IMG/VR virus record: IMGVR_UViG_3300028802_000043
Span: 1 to 37,575 of that record
Length of the DNA stretch: 37,575 nucleotides
Strand: one strand, 5' to 3'
Origin: a virus
The notes under the pieces: model-generated
Databases searched by the model: none
The model's input: only the letters and a program-made list of their open reading frames with translations
Told to the model about the DNA's origin: nothing
Translations under genes and position numbers: made by a program
In this document: positions 1 through 8,595 of the stretch, piece after piece
Numbering within the stretch: the first letter of the stretch is position 1
How the letters are laid out: each line of letters opens with the position of its first letter

Positions 1-259
1 GCGCTGCGCCGGCATCGGTGCCGATCGTCGCTACGGTCGTAGCAGTCACCTGTGCGGGTGCGGTCGTCGTGGTGAGCGGCGGCCGATCGCCGTCCAGATA
101 CACGATCCACTGATACACGAGGTTCGACAGCCAGTTCGCGAGCTGGGCCGTTAGGATCGTCTGCGGCAAGTGGCCCGCGTCTTTTTCCGGCTCGCTCGGC
201 TCCGCAATCACGGCCGATCCGCCCGTAGCCCAGCGCGGCAATTTCGTAGGTCTTGCCAT
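1..259 (-). CDS. Tail fibre/adhesin, N-terminal part (cut by window edge)
   Basis: The reading frame opens with ATG at 259 and runs off the left edge, giving 86 residues. The first ~50 residues (KLPRWATGGSAVIAEPS, then NWLSNLVYQWIVYL) match the N-terminus of the adhesin at 2503-3789 (KLPTWATGAASILEPS, then NYWQNLVGQWIQAL). This shared module presumably anchors two different adhesins to the same baseplate socket. The part after residue ~58 is Thr/Ala-rich. It is the last gene of the tail operon in the window, five bases downstream of the baseplate gene. The position and the shared module support a receptor-binding fibre. Its specificity cannot be judged because the C-terminus is missing. Confidence 0.75.
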   Translation of the reverse strand, partial: MARPTKLPRWATGGSAVIAEPSEPEKDAGHLPQTILTAQLANWLSNLVYQWIVYLDGDRPPLTTTTAPAQVTATTVATIGTDAGAA

Positions 260-264
260 CTTGG

Positions 265-924
265 TCAGCCTCCCAGCAGAGCGCGGTCGAAACCAAAGTC
301 AGGCCCGCCGCCGTTGAATGTAAACGACTCGATTGCAACCACGCCGCCGCCGTCAGAGGCGAACACAAAACGGCCCGCGTCGAAACCCAGCGGCGACGCC
401 GGCACCGGCACGTCAGCCGGCGCAAACGTGAACACGCCGGGCCATGTTTCGTTTGACCAGGTCGCGATGTACCGCACGCCGGCCGCTTTCGCCGGCTGCA
501 CGAGCTGCGCGATCTGCAGGCCCGTGCGTGAATCAAGCGCGCCCATGTCGAGCACGAAAGACGCCGGGAAGTACTCGCGCAGCCGTACCGTGTTGCCGCC
601 CGCTAGCTTGTCTGCGATCGCGATGATCTGCTCGGTCGTGCCCGACGACCGCTCAACCAGCACGCGCGCCGAGATCCACAGCCGATACGTGTCGTCGTCG
701 CGGCCGTCTCGAGGTTGCCCCACGATGCGCCCGAGCATGTCGAGCGTCTCACCCGTCGCCGTGCCGATGCTGCGTTCTGTGAGCAGCTGATAAAACGCGT
801 CTTCGACGGCCTGCACCTCGGTCAGCCACGACGCCAGCAGCGCAGACGTCTTGGGCAGCCTGTAGCGCTCGATCAGCCGCTCTATGCCGCGTGCAACGTG
901 GTCGGTGAAATGCTCGGCCGTCAT
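265..924 (-). CDS. Baseplate protein, DUF2612-like (tail protein I/gp48 position)
   Basis: 219 residues. The N-terminal half is helical (IERLIERYRLPKTSALLASW) and is followed by a segment typical of DUF2612-type baseplate proteins (LDMLGRIVGQPRDGRDDDTY, then SSGTTEQIIAIADKLAG). The C-terminal half is beta-rich with Gly/Phe turns. Its ATG overlaps the stop of the baseplate J gene as ATGA (921-924), so the two are probably coupled. In contractile-tail phages the gene after baseplate J encodes the wedge component that connects the J ring to the fibres, which fits the fibre gene that follows. The family assignment is by recall of the motif pattern, so the precise role is inferred. Confidence 0.8.
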   Translation of the reverse strand: MTAEHFTDHVARGIERLIERYRLPKTSALLASWLTEVQAVEDAFYQLLTERSIGTATGETLDMLGRIVGQPRDGRDDDTYRLWISARVLVERSSGTTEQIIAIADKLAGGNTVRLREYFPASFVLDMGALDSRTGLQIAQLVQPAKAAGVRYIATWSNETWPGVFTFAPADVPVPASPLGFDAGRFVFASDGGGVVAIESFTFNGGGPDFGFDRALLGG

Positions 925-2126
925 GGGATCGGCACCACTGAGATCCGCGTCGTGTCGAGCGTGCCGATCTGCCGCTGCGTCAGCGCGACACTGGGCTGTC
1001 CGGTCGCGTAGTCAGACGACACGAGCGACACCCGACACTCCGCATTGAGCACGCCCGGCTGCTGCATGGCGACCGTCACGAAGCGGCCCGCGTAGACCGG
1101 ATCACCTACGTCCAAATAGCCCGGCGACCCCGGCGTCTCAGCGGACGCGGCGACCGCTTCTTTCATGGCCGTGTCGCCGATGTAGTCGGCGGCGACTACG
1201 GTCAAGCGCAGCGCCACGTACACCGGGATTTCAGCCGGCCGACTGAATCCGATCGTGTGCGGGATGCCTTCCGAGTCGGTGATCACGACGTTGATCGATC
1301 CGAAGGCCTGGATCCCGGCCGGCTTGTTCGCCCATATCGTCAGCGCGATCGCGTCGTCGTCGTCGGTGCCGATAGCCGACCGCACGACGGCCTCGAATGA
1401 GTGCCCCGGCAGCCCGTTTGCGTCGATCGTGTCCGTTACGTTTTCAAGCACGGTCGCAGCGAGCACCGTGTCGAGCTGCAGGATGTCCGCGCGGATGCCG
1501 GCGACCGTGCCGCCGCCCTGCGCGGCGAGCTCGTCTTGTCGACGCGCGCGGTAGGCGGCATCCGATTCGATGTCCGTGCCGAGCTCGGCGTCGAGCGCGT
1601 TCGTGATCGACGTCCAGCCCGTGATCAGCGTGTCGCGTTGCGTCAGCGTGCCGGCGTTCGCCGCGATCGGGCCCGTCTCGATCGCCGCGAAGGGGATCTC
1701 GAGCGTCGCTGGCGAGCCGCCCGCATTGATCATCGCGGTCACGTTCGTGAAGCGCGCGGCGGCGTTGCCTACGACTGACGCGACGGCCGTCAGCGCCGGG
1801 ATCGACGTGCCCGCGGCAAGCACCACCGTACACACGACGCGTGACGACGTCGCCGGCTCGCGTAGCGAGTTCGTTAGGCTGTAGAGCTGATCCTGCGCAT
1901 CGCCCGAGACTTGATCGGGGTCCATGGAGTCATACAAGTTTTCGCCGAGCTCCCACAGTTCGGCGATCTCCGACGCCATGATCCCATTCAACTGGCCGAT
2001 CAGGCCGAATTGCGACGTGTCGATCGCCGGATCGATGTTCGCGCGCTGCTGCGCGACAAATGACGCCTCGATATCCTGCAGAGTCTTTGCGACGAAACCC
2101 GCGTCCGTCAGGCCATAGACCGTCAT
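921..2126 (-). CDS. Baseplate J-like wedge protein (gp47/gp6 family)
   Basis: 401 residues, the usual length for baseplate J proteins. It has the characteristic start (GLTDAGFVAKTLQDIEASF), the segment LWELGENLYDSMDPDQVSGD near residues 57-76, the central motif ESDAAYRARRQDELAAQGGG, and a C-terminal beta domain. J proteins form the outer ring of the baseplate wedge and drive its conformational change at infection. The start overlaps the upstream gp25-like gene by ATGA (2123-2126). The stop overlaps the next gene in the same way, giving a coupled wedge cassette of three genes. Confidence 0.93.
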   Translation of the reverse strand: MTVYGLTDAGFVAKTLQDIEASFVAQQRANIDPAIDTSQFGLIGQLNGIMASEIAELWELGENLYDSMDPDQVSGDAQDQLYSLTNSLREPATSSRVVCTVVLAAGTSIPALTAVASVVGNAAARFTNVTAMINAGGSPATLEIPFAAIETGPIAANAGTLTQRDTLITGWTSITNALDAELGTDIESDAAYRARRQDELAAQGGGTVAGIRADILQLDTVLAATVLENVTDTIDANGLPGHSFEAVVRSAIGTDDDDAIALTIWANKPAGIQAFGSINVVITDSEGIPHTIGFSRPAEIPVYVALRLTVVAADYIGDTAMKEAVAASAETPGSPGYLDVGDPVYAGRFVTVAMQQPGVLNAECRVSLVSSDYATGQPSVALTQRQIGTLDTTRISVVPIP

Positions 2127-2500
2127 GCGCCGCCCCCTATCGTCTCGGAAAGCGTCAGCGTGCCCTCACCCCCTGCGGAGTAGAGCACCGATGCTGTGAC
2201 CGTCAGCACGCGCCGCAGCGGGTCGAAACCGAATCGCAGATCGGTCACGTCTTTCACGCCCGGCGTTTCGCGTGAGGCCTTCGCGAACAAGCCCCGCACG
2301 ACGGTCATAGACGGGTTTTTGACCAGGATCAGATTTTGATAGTCGATCCCGAGCGACCGATCGCGGAAGCACTCGCCCAGAAACATGGTCAGGTGCGTTT
2401 CCCACGCTTGCGCGACTGCGGCCGCGCCCGTGACGAGCTGCGCCTTGCCGCCGATGAGCAGCAGGTCGTCAGTCGCGGGATCGATGGCAAGATCTGACAT
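2123..2500 (-). CDS. gp25/gp46-like baseplate wedge protein
   Basis: 125 residues starting MSDLAIDPATDDLLL with ATG at 2500. This start is preferred over the much longer upstream-open frame because it follows directly on the stop of the adhesin gene (2503). The pattern of a short beta N-terminus, then TGAAAVAQAWETHLTMFLGEC and FRDRSLGIDYQNLIL, matches the small baseplate proteins (gpW/gp25, XkdS/DUF2634, Mu gp46) that precede baseplate J and bind the end of the sheath. The following TPGVKDVTDLRFGFD with its beta strands is also typical. Which of these related families it belongs to cannot be settled by eye. Confidence 0.85.
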   Translation of the reverse strand: MSDLAIDPATDDLLLIGGKAQLVTGAAAVAQAWETHLTMFLGECFRDRSLGIDYQNLILVKNPSMTVVRGLFAKASRETPGVKDVTDLRFGFDPLRRVLTVTASVLYSAGGEGTLTLSETIGGGA

Positions 2501-2502
2501 GG

Positions 2503-3789
2503 TCAAATCACCGAGATTTTCGCGCTCACCAGCACCGACCCGTTCAGCGCGGACGGGAAAACCAAGATCGTCGATCGCGCGCCCGGTGTGGTCACGGTCA
2601 AGACCGCGTATTGGCCTAACACCGTAACCAGATCCGAGCCTGACACCGCGGCCCCCGCGATCCCTTTCAAGTCGAAAAATTTCCACGAAGCAGGATCGGT
2701 TAAGTTTCCCGAGTACATCAGCCGATCCGTCGTCGACGATCCAGCGCGCGGGAAACCACGCACGTAAACCGCGTTTGCGCTGGCAAAGACTTCGGCGTTC
2801 GCCGTCGTCGCTTCCCCGAGGCCGGCAGCGATCCACGTGGCCCCGCCATCCTGCGAATATTTTAGCGAGTATTTCGCAGTCGTCGGCGACTTGCCGCAGA
2901 CCACGATCGCACGCATCGGCGCGTAATACACCGAGCTAAGCAGGCCCGTCGCGTGACTGTAGCCGTGCGCCGTGGTCGACGACCAGGCTGCACCGGTCGG
3001 TGATGTCCACGTTGACCCATCGCCGCAGACGCACACGAAGCGCGCGTGATCGGGATCCCAAGTCACAACGCGTTTGATCGCGCCGATCGGCATGCCGGCC
3101 GGCGTCACCTCAACAATCGAACCTGCGCCGATTGTCCAGTAACCGATCTTTGGGCTGGTATTGGATACGAACACACGCGCGCCGCCGCTGACGGCCATGT
3201 TGTGATATGCGACCGTTGAACCGGATACCGAGCTGCCCGCGTCAATCAACGGGACATCCGGATTTGCGGGCCCGAATGGCCACGTCACATAATAAATCTT
3301 CGGCTCGGTCGTACCGATGAAAACCACTCCAGCGTCAGCAGGTGCGCAGAACGTCGGATGCGTATTGATCGTCGGCTCGGGCCCTGTCGTGCCGACGAAT
3401 CCTCCCCACGAAACCGGATAGCGACCGAGCTTGATCAGCGATGCTGCATAGCCCGCCCACACCATGAAGCCGGTATTGGCATCTAAGGCTACGCCGGTTT
3501 CGGAAAAGCCAGAAGGCCCGATGCCACCGCTAGACGTCGTCGCATTCGTAACGTTGCCCGATGCCGTCGCAGCGAGCAGCGCTTGCACTTCCAGGTCAGC
3601 CGCAGCCTGCAATGCTGCCCCGTCGCGCAGCGCTTGGATCCACTGCCCCACGAGGTTTTGCCAGTAGTTGAAAAACGACGCGGGCGGCTGCTCGCCCGGC
3701 ACCCACCCCTGCGCTTTTTTGCCGTCTGACGGCTCGAGGATTGACGCTGCGCCGGTTGCCCAAGTGGGGAGCTTGCTGGGTAGTGTCAC
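2503..3789 (-). CDS. Tail adhesin with Asp-box beta-propeller-like repeats
   Basis: 428 residues, GTG start at 3789 overlapping the spike gene stop (GTGA). Residues 1-55 repeat the anchor module of the fibre at the left window edge. A short helical neck (LRDGAALQAAADLEVQALLAA) follows. From ~residue 100 on the protein is beta-rich and contains Asp-box/BNR-type motifs (YSQDGGATWIAA; GDGSTWTSPTGAAW). Such motifs mark sialidase-like beta-propellers and many phage receptor-binding or glycan-binding proteins. No catalytic residues were recognised, so binding is more likely than hydrolysis. It is unusual to find this gene inside the baseplate cassette, between spike and wedge genes. Confidence 0.72.
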   Translation of the reverse strand: MTLPSKLPTWATGAASILEPSDGKKAQGWVPGEQPPASFFNYWQNLVGQWIQALRDGAALQAAADLEVQALLAATASGNVTNATTSSGGIGPSGFSETGVALDANTGFMVWAGYAASLIKLGRYPVSWGGFVGTTGPEPTINTHPTFCAPADAGVVFIGTTEPKIYYVTWPFGPANPDVPLIDAGSSVSGSTVAYHNMAVSGGARVFVSNTSPKIGYWTIGAGSIVEVTPAGMPIGAIKRVVTWDPDHARFVCVCGDGSTWTSPTGAAWSSTTAHGYSHATGLLSSVYYAPMRAIVVCGKSPTTAKYSLKYSQDGGATWIAAGLGEATTANAEVFASANAVYVRGFPRAGSSTTDRLMYSGNLTDPASWKFFDLKGIAGAAVSGSDLVTVLGQYAVLTVTTPGARSTILVFPSALNGSVLVSAKISVI

Positions 3790-4490
3790 TTTAGTTTCAC
3801 TTTCTCCGACCCCGAAGGCCCGGGCGCAGTGGCGAATGCCGCCGCGAATTTGGCCTTTAGCGCCGCGCCGCCGTCATTCGGCACCGCAACCCATGTCCGG
3901 AACATGTTGTCCATTGCGCTGACATAAGCGTCGACCTTACTGGCCAGCGCCGCGGCGTCCGTGCCTTCGGCGAAAACACTCGTGCCGTCTTTCTTCCAGC
4001 GCTGCAGGATCGTCCCTGACGTCGTGCCGATCACGACGTCCGCCGCGTCTACGCCCGTCAGCAGGCTCGAGCGGGGCGCGGGGCCGCACGGTAGGGCGAT
4101 AGCCCCCTGCAGCGTGTGCGTCGCCACGTCGCCCGGTACGATGGCCGAGCCGCCCGCGTGTCGCGCTGATTCGATCCACGCATCGAGCGAGCGCTCTGCA
4201 AACACTAAGAGCACGATGTCCCCCACGGCGAGCGGCAGCGACACGAAGAAACCGCCCCCCTGCGCATAGCCGACCGGCACCATGGGGATCACTGGGTAGG
4301 CTTCATTCTGCGGCAGCCCGTCCGCGTCGATCACGCTGCGCTGCAGCGTGGGCAGCACGTCCACGAACTGCCGCGCGTCTTTACCTTCGCGCACGCCGAC
4401 GATCTCCGCAGGCAAGCACGTGTGCAGGTCCGCGAGTTCATCGCGGATCACGTCGACTTGAATGTCGAGATCGGACGGTAGGACGGTCAC
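3786..4490 (-). CDS. Membrane-puncturing spike protein (gp138/gpV-like)
   Basis: 234 residues, GTG start at 4490. The N-terminal OB-fold-like region (CLPAEIVGVREGKDARQFVDVLP, VPVGYAQGGGFFVSLPLAVGDIVLLVFAE) matches the gp138 N-terminal domain of contractile-tail central spikes. It is followed by IESARHAGGSAIVPG, by HTLQGAIALPCGPAP (the conserved segment of the family) and by a short beta-helix region. The tail ends in a helical stretch of ~60 residues. Spike trimers cap the tube tip and pierce the outer membrane. The gene lies between the hub and the adhesin, as expected for a puncturing device. Confidence 0.88.
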   Translation of the reverse strand: MTVLPSDLDIQVDVIRDELADLHTCLPAEIVGVREGKDARQFVDVLPTLQRSVIDADGLPQNEAYPVIPMVPVGYAQGGGFFVSLPLAVGDIVLLVFAERSLDAWIESARHAGGSAIVPGDVATHTLQGAIALPCGPAPRSSLLTGVDAADVVIGTTSGTILQRWKKDGTSVFAEGTDAAALASKVDAYVSAMDNMFRTWVAVPNDGGAALKAKFAAAFATAPGPSGSEKVKLK

Positions 4491-4493
4491 GGC

Positions 4494-5330
4494 TTAGCTG
4501 CTCGCTTTCCGCTGCTCGCTCTTGAGCTGCAAATCAACGTACCAGTCTTTACCCGCCGTCTGTCCCGTGTGTTTAGAGACTTCGATCCGATAAAAGCCTC
4601 GCACGTGTTCTGACTGCACCTCGACGCGGCGGCCTGGATACAGATCCGGGATGATCAGCGAGCGCACGTCAACGAGGCCCTTGTTGCCCGGCTCGGGACT
4701 GCCGATCAAGCCCGTCTGCGGCGTGAGCTTCACGGCCAGTTGTGACAGCGGCTTGCCGTAGTCGAGGAACTGCAGCTCGTCGTCTTGCACCGACCATTCG
4801 AGATCGCAGCTGCGCGCGATGCGATCGATCTCGTCCTCGACCGCCCCGGCGAGCGCGTAGCCGTTGAAATACTGCGTTGCTGCGGTCCCCGCAATTTTCG
4901 CCTCGACGACGCGCTGCGCGCTGTTGCCCAGCTTTAGGCCCATGGCCTTGGCGGCGTCTTGGAGCACTGACGCCACGGTCGCGCCCGGGGCGAATGACTT
5001 CACGATCCGCGCTTTGCGTGCTCGCCGGCCGGCGTCGGACGTGATCGCCGTGATCCAGTCCGCCCCCTCACGCGTTGACGACGCGTCGCGCAGGTCGCCG
5101 CGGAATAAGAGCGACGTCGCGCCCACGTAGCCGGCCTCGAGCGACACGTAAACCTGCTCGGCCTCCTGCAGCCGCTTGCGGTGATCCGCGTTCAGGTTCC
5201 ACACGCGGATCTCAGCGGTGTTAGGCGTCTTGCTCGACAGCGACCGCGTGACCACGAAAGACAGATCGAAACCCTCGAGCCGCAGGTCAGCCACCTGCAG
5301 CGACACGTCACGCTTAAAAAGCGTGGTCAC
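4494..5330 (-). CDS. Baseplate hub protein (gp27/gp44-like)
   Basis: 278 residues with a GTG start at 5330 that overlaps the stop of the upstream gene (GTGA, 5327-5330). That overlap decides the start against a longer open frame. The N-terminus (LRLEGFDLSFVVTRSLSSKTPNTAEIRVWNLN) and LEAGYVGATSLLFRGDLRDASSTREGADW are typical of hub proteins with two tube-like barrels. The later segments EDEIDRIARSCDLEWSVQDD and LIGSPEPGNKGLVDVRSLI are also characteristic of the family. The hub joins the tail tube to the spike encoded by the next gene. Confidence 0.88.
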   Translation of the reverse strand: MTTLFKRDVSLQVADLRLEGFDLSFVVTRSLSSKTPNTAEIRVWNLNADHRKRLQEAEQVYVSLEAGYVGATSLLFRGDLRDASSTREGADWITAITSDAGRRARKARIVKSFAPGATVASVLQDAAKAMGLKLGNSAQRVVEAKIAGTAATQYFNGYALAGAVEDEIDRIARSCDLEWSVQDDELQFLDYGKPLSQLAVKLTPQTGLIGSPEPGNKGLVDVRSLIIPDLYPGRRVEVQSEHVRGFYRIEVSKHTGQTAGKDWYVDLQLKSEQRKASS

Positions 5331-5683
5331 GGTGGGAGCTCCCGCGTCAGTGCGTAATGCAGCATGTCCGGCCCCGGGATGTAAAAGAGGCACCAGCGGT
5401 CGCCGAAACCGGCCTGCGTGACCGGCTCCGCGGGCCCCGCTAGGTCGACGAGCACCAAGTCGCCGGGCGGCCGGTGCGGGGCGTGGCAGCGGCGCAAGAG
5501 TGGCCACGCGGTGACCAGCGCAACGGACAGCGCGATCGGGTCGTCGTCGAGCGTGCGCAGGTCCATGTGCCACGTGCCCGAACGGTCCGACCAGCGGAAC
5601 CGAAACCAATACGTCACGCCGTCCAGGTCGGACTGTTGTGTCACGTGCGGGTGAGACGTCGTGTTGATGCGCTGCAGCGTCAA
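5327..5683 (-). CDS. Baseplate plug protein, Pam3 gp18-like
   Basis: 118 residues. The start is most likely TTG at 5683, overlapping the Dit-like stop (TTGA, 5680-5683), with a strong G-run (GGGGGG, 5689-5694) as ribosome binding site. No ATG fits the frame. The protein contains VTYWFRFRWSDRSGTWHMDL and GDRWCLFYIP, patterns typical of the small plug protein seen in the cyanophage Pam3 baseplate family. That protein blocks the hub lumen before ejection. The position between Dit-like and hub genes agrees. The length is normal for the family. Confidence 0.8.
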   Translation of the reverse strand: MTLQRINTTSHPHVTQQSDLDGVTYWFRFRWSDRSGTWHMDLRTLDDDPIALSVALVTAWPLLRRCHAPHRPPGDLVLVDLAGPAEPVTQAGFGDRWCLFYIPGPDMLHYALTRELPP

Positions 5684-6570
5684 AACATCCCCCCTGTGAA
5701 TACACCGCTGACCCGCTTCACCAGGCCGCCCACACCTTCCGTCGCGACGACGCGCGCCGCGGATTGCTCGATCTGCTCTTTCGCCGGCTCGGACAGTGAC
5801 GCGGTCGGCGTCGGCTCGGTCGTCTGCTTGCCGCGTGACGCGCTGTCTTGCCCGCGTGATTCGGACGGGTCGATCACCGTTTCCGACGACACGAGCCGCA
5901 GCACTTTGCACGTCGCCGTAAAGCGCAAAGTCTTCGGGCCCGACTCCGCGGACCGATCGAATTGCAGATCAGCGATCGCGACCGAATCGTAGACTTCCAA
6001 GCCCGTGATCAACTGCACCGGCTCGGCGAGCTCGACCACCTGACACAGCGCGTCGTACACCGCGCGGACGCGATCGAAATCCTCGGTAAAGCGTAGCGCG
6101 GACATTTGCACGGACTGCTGCGCGGCGGGGTCTACGTGGTGCAGGTCGACCGCGTACTCGCGCCGGGGCAACGCGATCGGCAGCCCTAGCGCGCCCGCGA
6201 ATACGCCCGCAAGCGCTGCGGCTTGCCCGAAACCCGGGATCCGGCCTAGTACCCCGTACGTCGTCGGCTCGCCTTGAATCTTCGTGGACAGCGGCGGCAC
6301 CCGCGACAGCGGCTCCGCCGGCACGCGTAGCGCATATGACGACGTGTCCACTTGGGCCGTGCCGGCGTGCGTCAGCGGCAGCTCGATCGGCTGGTTCGTG
6401 ATCAGGCCTTCAATGCGGATCGTGCGCGGCGTGGGCCGAATGTGATCGGTAATGCCGGGGCCGTCTTCGACGGGATGATCCGAGACGTCAGCACCGATCG
6501 TGTGCTGCTCGCTGATCGACACGTCGATCCATACGGGCCCGATTTCGGCATGTGTCGGCTTGTGGGCCAT
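5680..6570 (-). CDS. Dit-like distal tail protein
   Basis: 296 residues, ATG at 6570, three bases after the tape-measure stop. The N-terminal domain (IGPVWIDVSISEQHTIGADVS, DHIRPTPRTIRIEGLITNQP) is the Dit-like beta-sandwich signature of phage tails. A short loop region (residues ~75-145) is followed by a second beta domain (residues ~145-215) and a charged Thr/Ser-rich tail ending in FTGGMF. Dit-like proteins form the ring at the end of the tape measure on which hub and wedges assemble. The gene order tape measure, Dit, plug, hub, spike is the expected one. Confidence 0.85.
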   Translation of the reverse strand: MAHKPTHAEIGPVWIDVSISEQHTIGADVSDHPVEDGPGITDHIRPTPRTIRIEGLITNQPIELPLTHAGTAQVDTSSYALRVPAEPLSRVPPLSTKIQGEPTTYGVLGRIPGFGQAAALAGVFAGALGLPIALPRREYAVDLHHVDPAAQQSVQMSALRFTEDFDRVRAVYDALCQVVELAEPVQLITGLEVYDSVAIADLQFDRSAESGPKTLRFTATCKVLRLVSSETVIDPSESRGQDSASRGKQTTEPTPTASLSEPAKEQIEQSAARVVATEGVGGLVKRVSGVFTGGMF

Positions 6571-6573
6571 GCG

Positions 6574-8595
6574 TCACGTCCCGCCCCGCCGCGGGATCGC
6601 GGCCGCCGCGGCCTTGCGTTCATCGGCCAGCACCTGCCGCACGGTCTTTGTCACCTGCACCGTGTCGCCGCTGATGTTGATCACGGGTGCCGGCATGGAC
6701 ACGTTGACGGACATGTTTTCAGGCAGCCGTGACGCGCCGGGGGCCTCGGCGGCGGCCTCGAGCTGCGCCCGCGCGTAGCCGCTGATCGACTCCCCTTCGT
6801 TCGTCTCATCGTATGGCGTGGGTAGCGTCGACATGCCGCCCGATGCTTCCGTGAGTGCTTTCACGCGTGCGGCTTCCGCTTCCGGCGTGCTCGACCACTC
6901 GGGCGCCTTCAATGCCTCGGCGTTTTCCTTCGCCTTGCGTCGCGCCTTGGCTGACCAGGCTGTGCCCGGTGTCATGGGCACGCCTGCGGCGGCTGCGGCC
7001 GCGGCTTGCTCCTGCTGGTAAAGCTCTTCGGCGTCGTCGCGCGCTTGTCGTCGCTCGCGTACGCCTTTACGCCGCGCGTCTTCGCGGCCTCTACGCCGGT
7101 CACGATCGAATTGCTCCTGCTCCGACGATTCGCGCCCGTACACGTCAGCGCCCGAGCCGCGGCCCTTGGAATACTTATAGGTCTTGGCCTCCATTTCTTT
7201 GACGTCCAGCAACATGCCTTTGCTGTGCATCATGCGGATGTATTTATTCTGCGCGTCTATGATCGGCTTCATGAGCCAGTCGTCGACGCGGTCTTTGAAC
7301 GCCGCCACGTCAGCGCCGCGATCTTCGCCCGGGCCCGCGAAGCGGTTTTCGAGCATCTCGAAAGCACCGTCTAGATCGCCGATCTCTTCGATCAGATCCG
7401 ACACGTACTCAACCGACTTTTGGATCGCCGTGTTGAGATCTTTGAAAAACTTGACTGTGCCTTCGACGAGCTTGTTGACGGTGCCGATCCCGAAGGCTTT
7501 CTCAATCCAATCGCCGATCACGGACTGCCCGCCCGTGAATAGGTTCATCAGCTCGTCGACTAACACCACCATCGCGCCGATCATCGCGAGCGGCACCGCG
7601 AACGCTAGGATCGTCTCGCGCCCGAGCCACACGACAACCGCGCCCAACGTCAGGAAAGCGGCCTCGAGTATCTTGGTTCCCTGCCGCGCCTCATTGAACC
7701 ACTTGATCAGCTCACGGCCGGCGCGGATCAGCTTTTCAAACGCCGGGATCACGCGACGCGCCATGTCGATCCCGAGCGTTTTGATCTGGGCTTGTAGGGC
7801 CTTCGACGCGTTCGCGAAGCCTTCGCCGGTGCGTGCGGCGTCGCCCTGCGCTTGCTTCGTGAGTTTCATCACGGCCGCGTAGCGAAGCTCGGTCTTCTCC
7901 GCGACGCTCATTTGCGTGACTTTCTTTTTGATGCCTTGCGCGTGCGCGACCTCGGTCAGCGTCGTGTCATTCAGCACCACGCCGTAGCGCTTCAAAGACT
8001 CGTATTCGCCCGTTAGGCCTGACCGCAATGCCTGCATCGCGTCTTGGTCGGACGTGTTGAAAAATGACGCCAGATCGACCGACAAGCCGGACAGCGACTC
8101 AGCCATCAGCCGCGCTTGCTCTTGCGTCTTCGTGATCGGCCCGAGCACCGACCCGAGCCGCGCGGCGTACGCCTGCAGGTCGTAGGCGCTGCGGCCCATG
8201 GCCTCGCCCATGGTGTGCGACCAGTCGTCAACCTGCTTGGCGCCGTCCGCGCCGAACAACTGACCGATCGCGCTCGAGGTTTCGTTGGCGTCTGACGCGA
8301 GCTGCACGAACTCGTTCAGCTTCGCGCCGATGCCCAGCGCGGCCAGCTGCCGCCCGAGCATGGCGAACGTCTCGGCAAGCTGCGACGTCGCGGCCTGCGT
8401 TTCCTGCACGGCTTTCGTCGTGTCTTTGGCGGCTTGCTCGGGCGCGCTTGGGCCGCCGCTCGAGCCGCCCTTGCGTGTCGAGCCGCCCGACGTCAGCGAC
8501 TTGTGCAGTGACTCGATTTCGGCTTCTGCCGCGCGGAAAGAGGCTTGATCGACTTCAAAGCCAAGCCGCGTGATGAGCTCGCGTACGACGGTCAC
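6574..8595 (-). CDS. Tail tape measure protein
   Basis: 673 residues, GTG start at 8595 that overlaps the stop of the frameshifted chaperone product (8592-8594), with GAGGGGG upstream as ribosome binding site. It begins with the tape-measure pattern TRLGFEVDQASFRAAEAEIE. A long helical part (residues ~95-300) and a hydrophobic stretch near residues 310-350 (FLTLGAVVVWLG, FAVPLAMIGAMVVLV) follow. The C-terminal half is very charged and helical (GREDARRKGVRERRQARDD). It sets tail length and is ejected ahead of DNA. By the usual relation of ~1.5 A per residue the tail would be of the order of 100 nm. That figure is an estimate from family behaviour only. Confidence 0.93.
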   Translation of the reverse strand: MTVVRELITRLGFEVDQASFRAAEAEIESLHKSLTSGGSTRKGGSSGGPSAPEQAAKDTTKAVQETQAATSQLAETFAMLGRQLAALGIGAKLNEFVQLASDANETSSAIGQLFGADGAKQVDDWSHTMGEAMGRSAYDLQAYAARLGSVLGPITKTQEQARLMAESLSGLSVDLASFFNTSDQDAMQALRSGLTGEYESLKRYGVVLNDTTLTEVAHAQGIKKKVTQMSVAEKTELRYAAVMKLTKQAQGDAARTGEGFANASKALQAQIKTLGIDMARRVIPAFEKLIRAGRELIKWFNEARQGTKILEAAFLTLGAVVVWLGRETILAFAVPLAMIGAMVVLVDELMNLFTGGQSVIGDWIEKAFGIGTVNKLVEGTVKFFKDLNTAIQKSVEYVSDLIEEIGDLDGAFEMLENRFAGPGEDRGADVAAFKDRVDDWLMKPIIDAQNKYIRMMHSKGMLLDVKEMEAKTYKYSKGRGSGADVYGRESSEQEQFDRDRRRGREDARRKGVRERRQARDDAEELYQQEQAAAAAAAGVPMTPGTAWSAKARRKAKENAEALKAPEWSSTPEAEAARVKALTEASGGMSTLPTPYDETNEGESISGYARAQLEAAAEAPGASRLPENMSVNVSMPAPVINISGDTVQVTKTVRQVLADERKAAAAAIPRRGGT

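Noticed and set aside
4494-5705. Longer start of the hub gene (403 codons)
   Set aside because: The extra N-terminus is Arg/Ala-rich and overlaps the plug protein gene. The GTG at 5330 with GTGA overlap fits the family length.
5474-5992. 172-codon plus-strand frame opposite the plug and Dit-like genes
   Set aside because: Arg/Ser-rich composition without motifs. The opposite strand encodes recognised baseplate proteins with coupled starts.
7184-7882. 232-codon plus-strand frame opposite the tape-measure gene
   Set aside because: Ser/Ile-rich mirror of the helical tape-measure codons. No ribosome binding site or motif.
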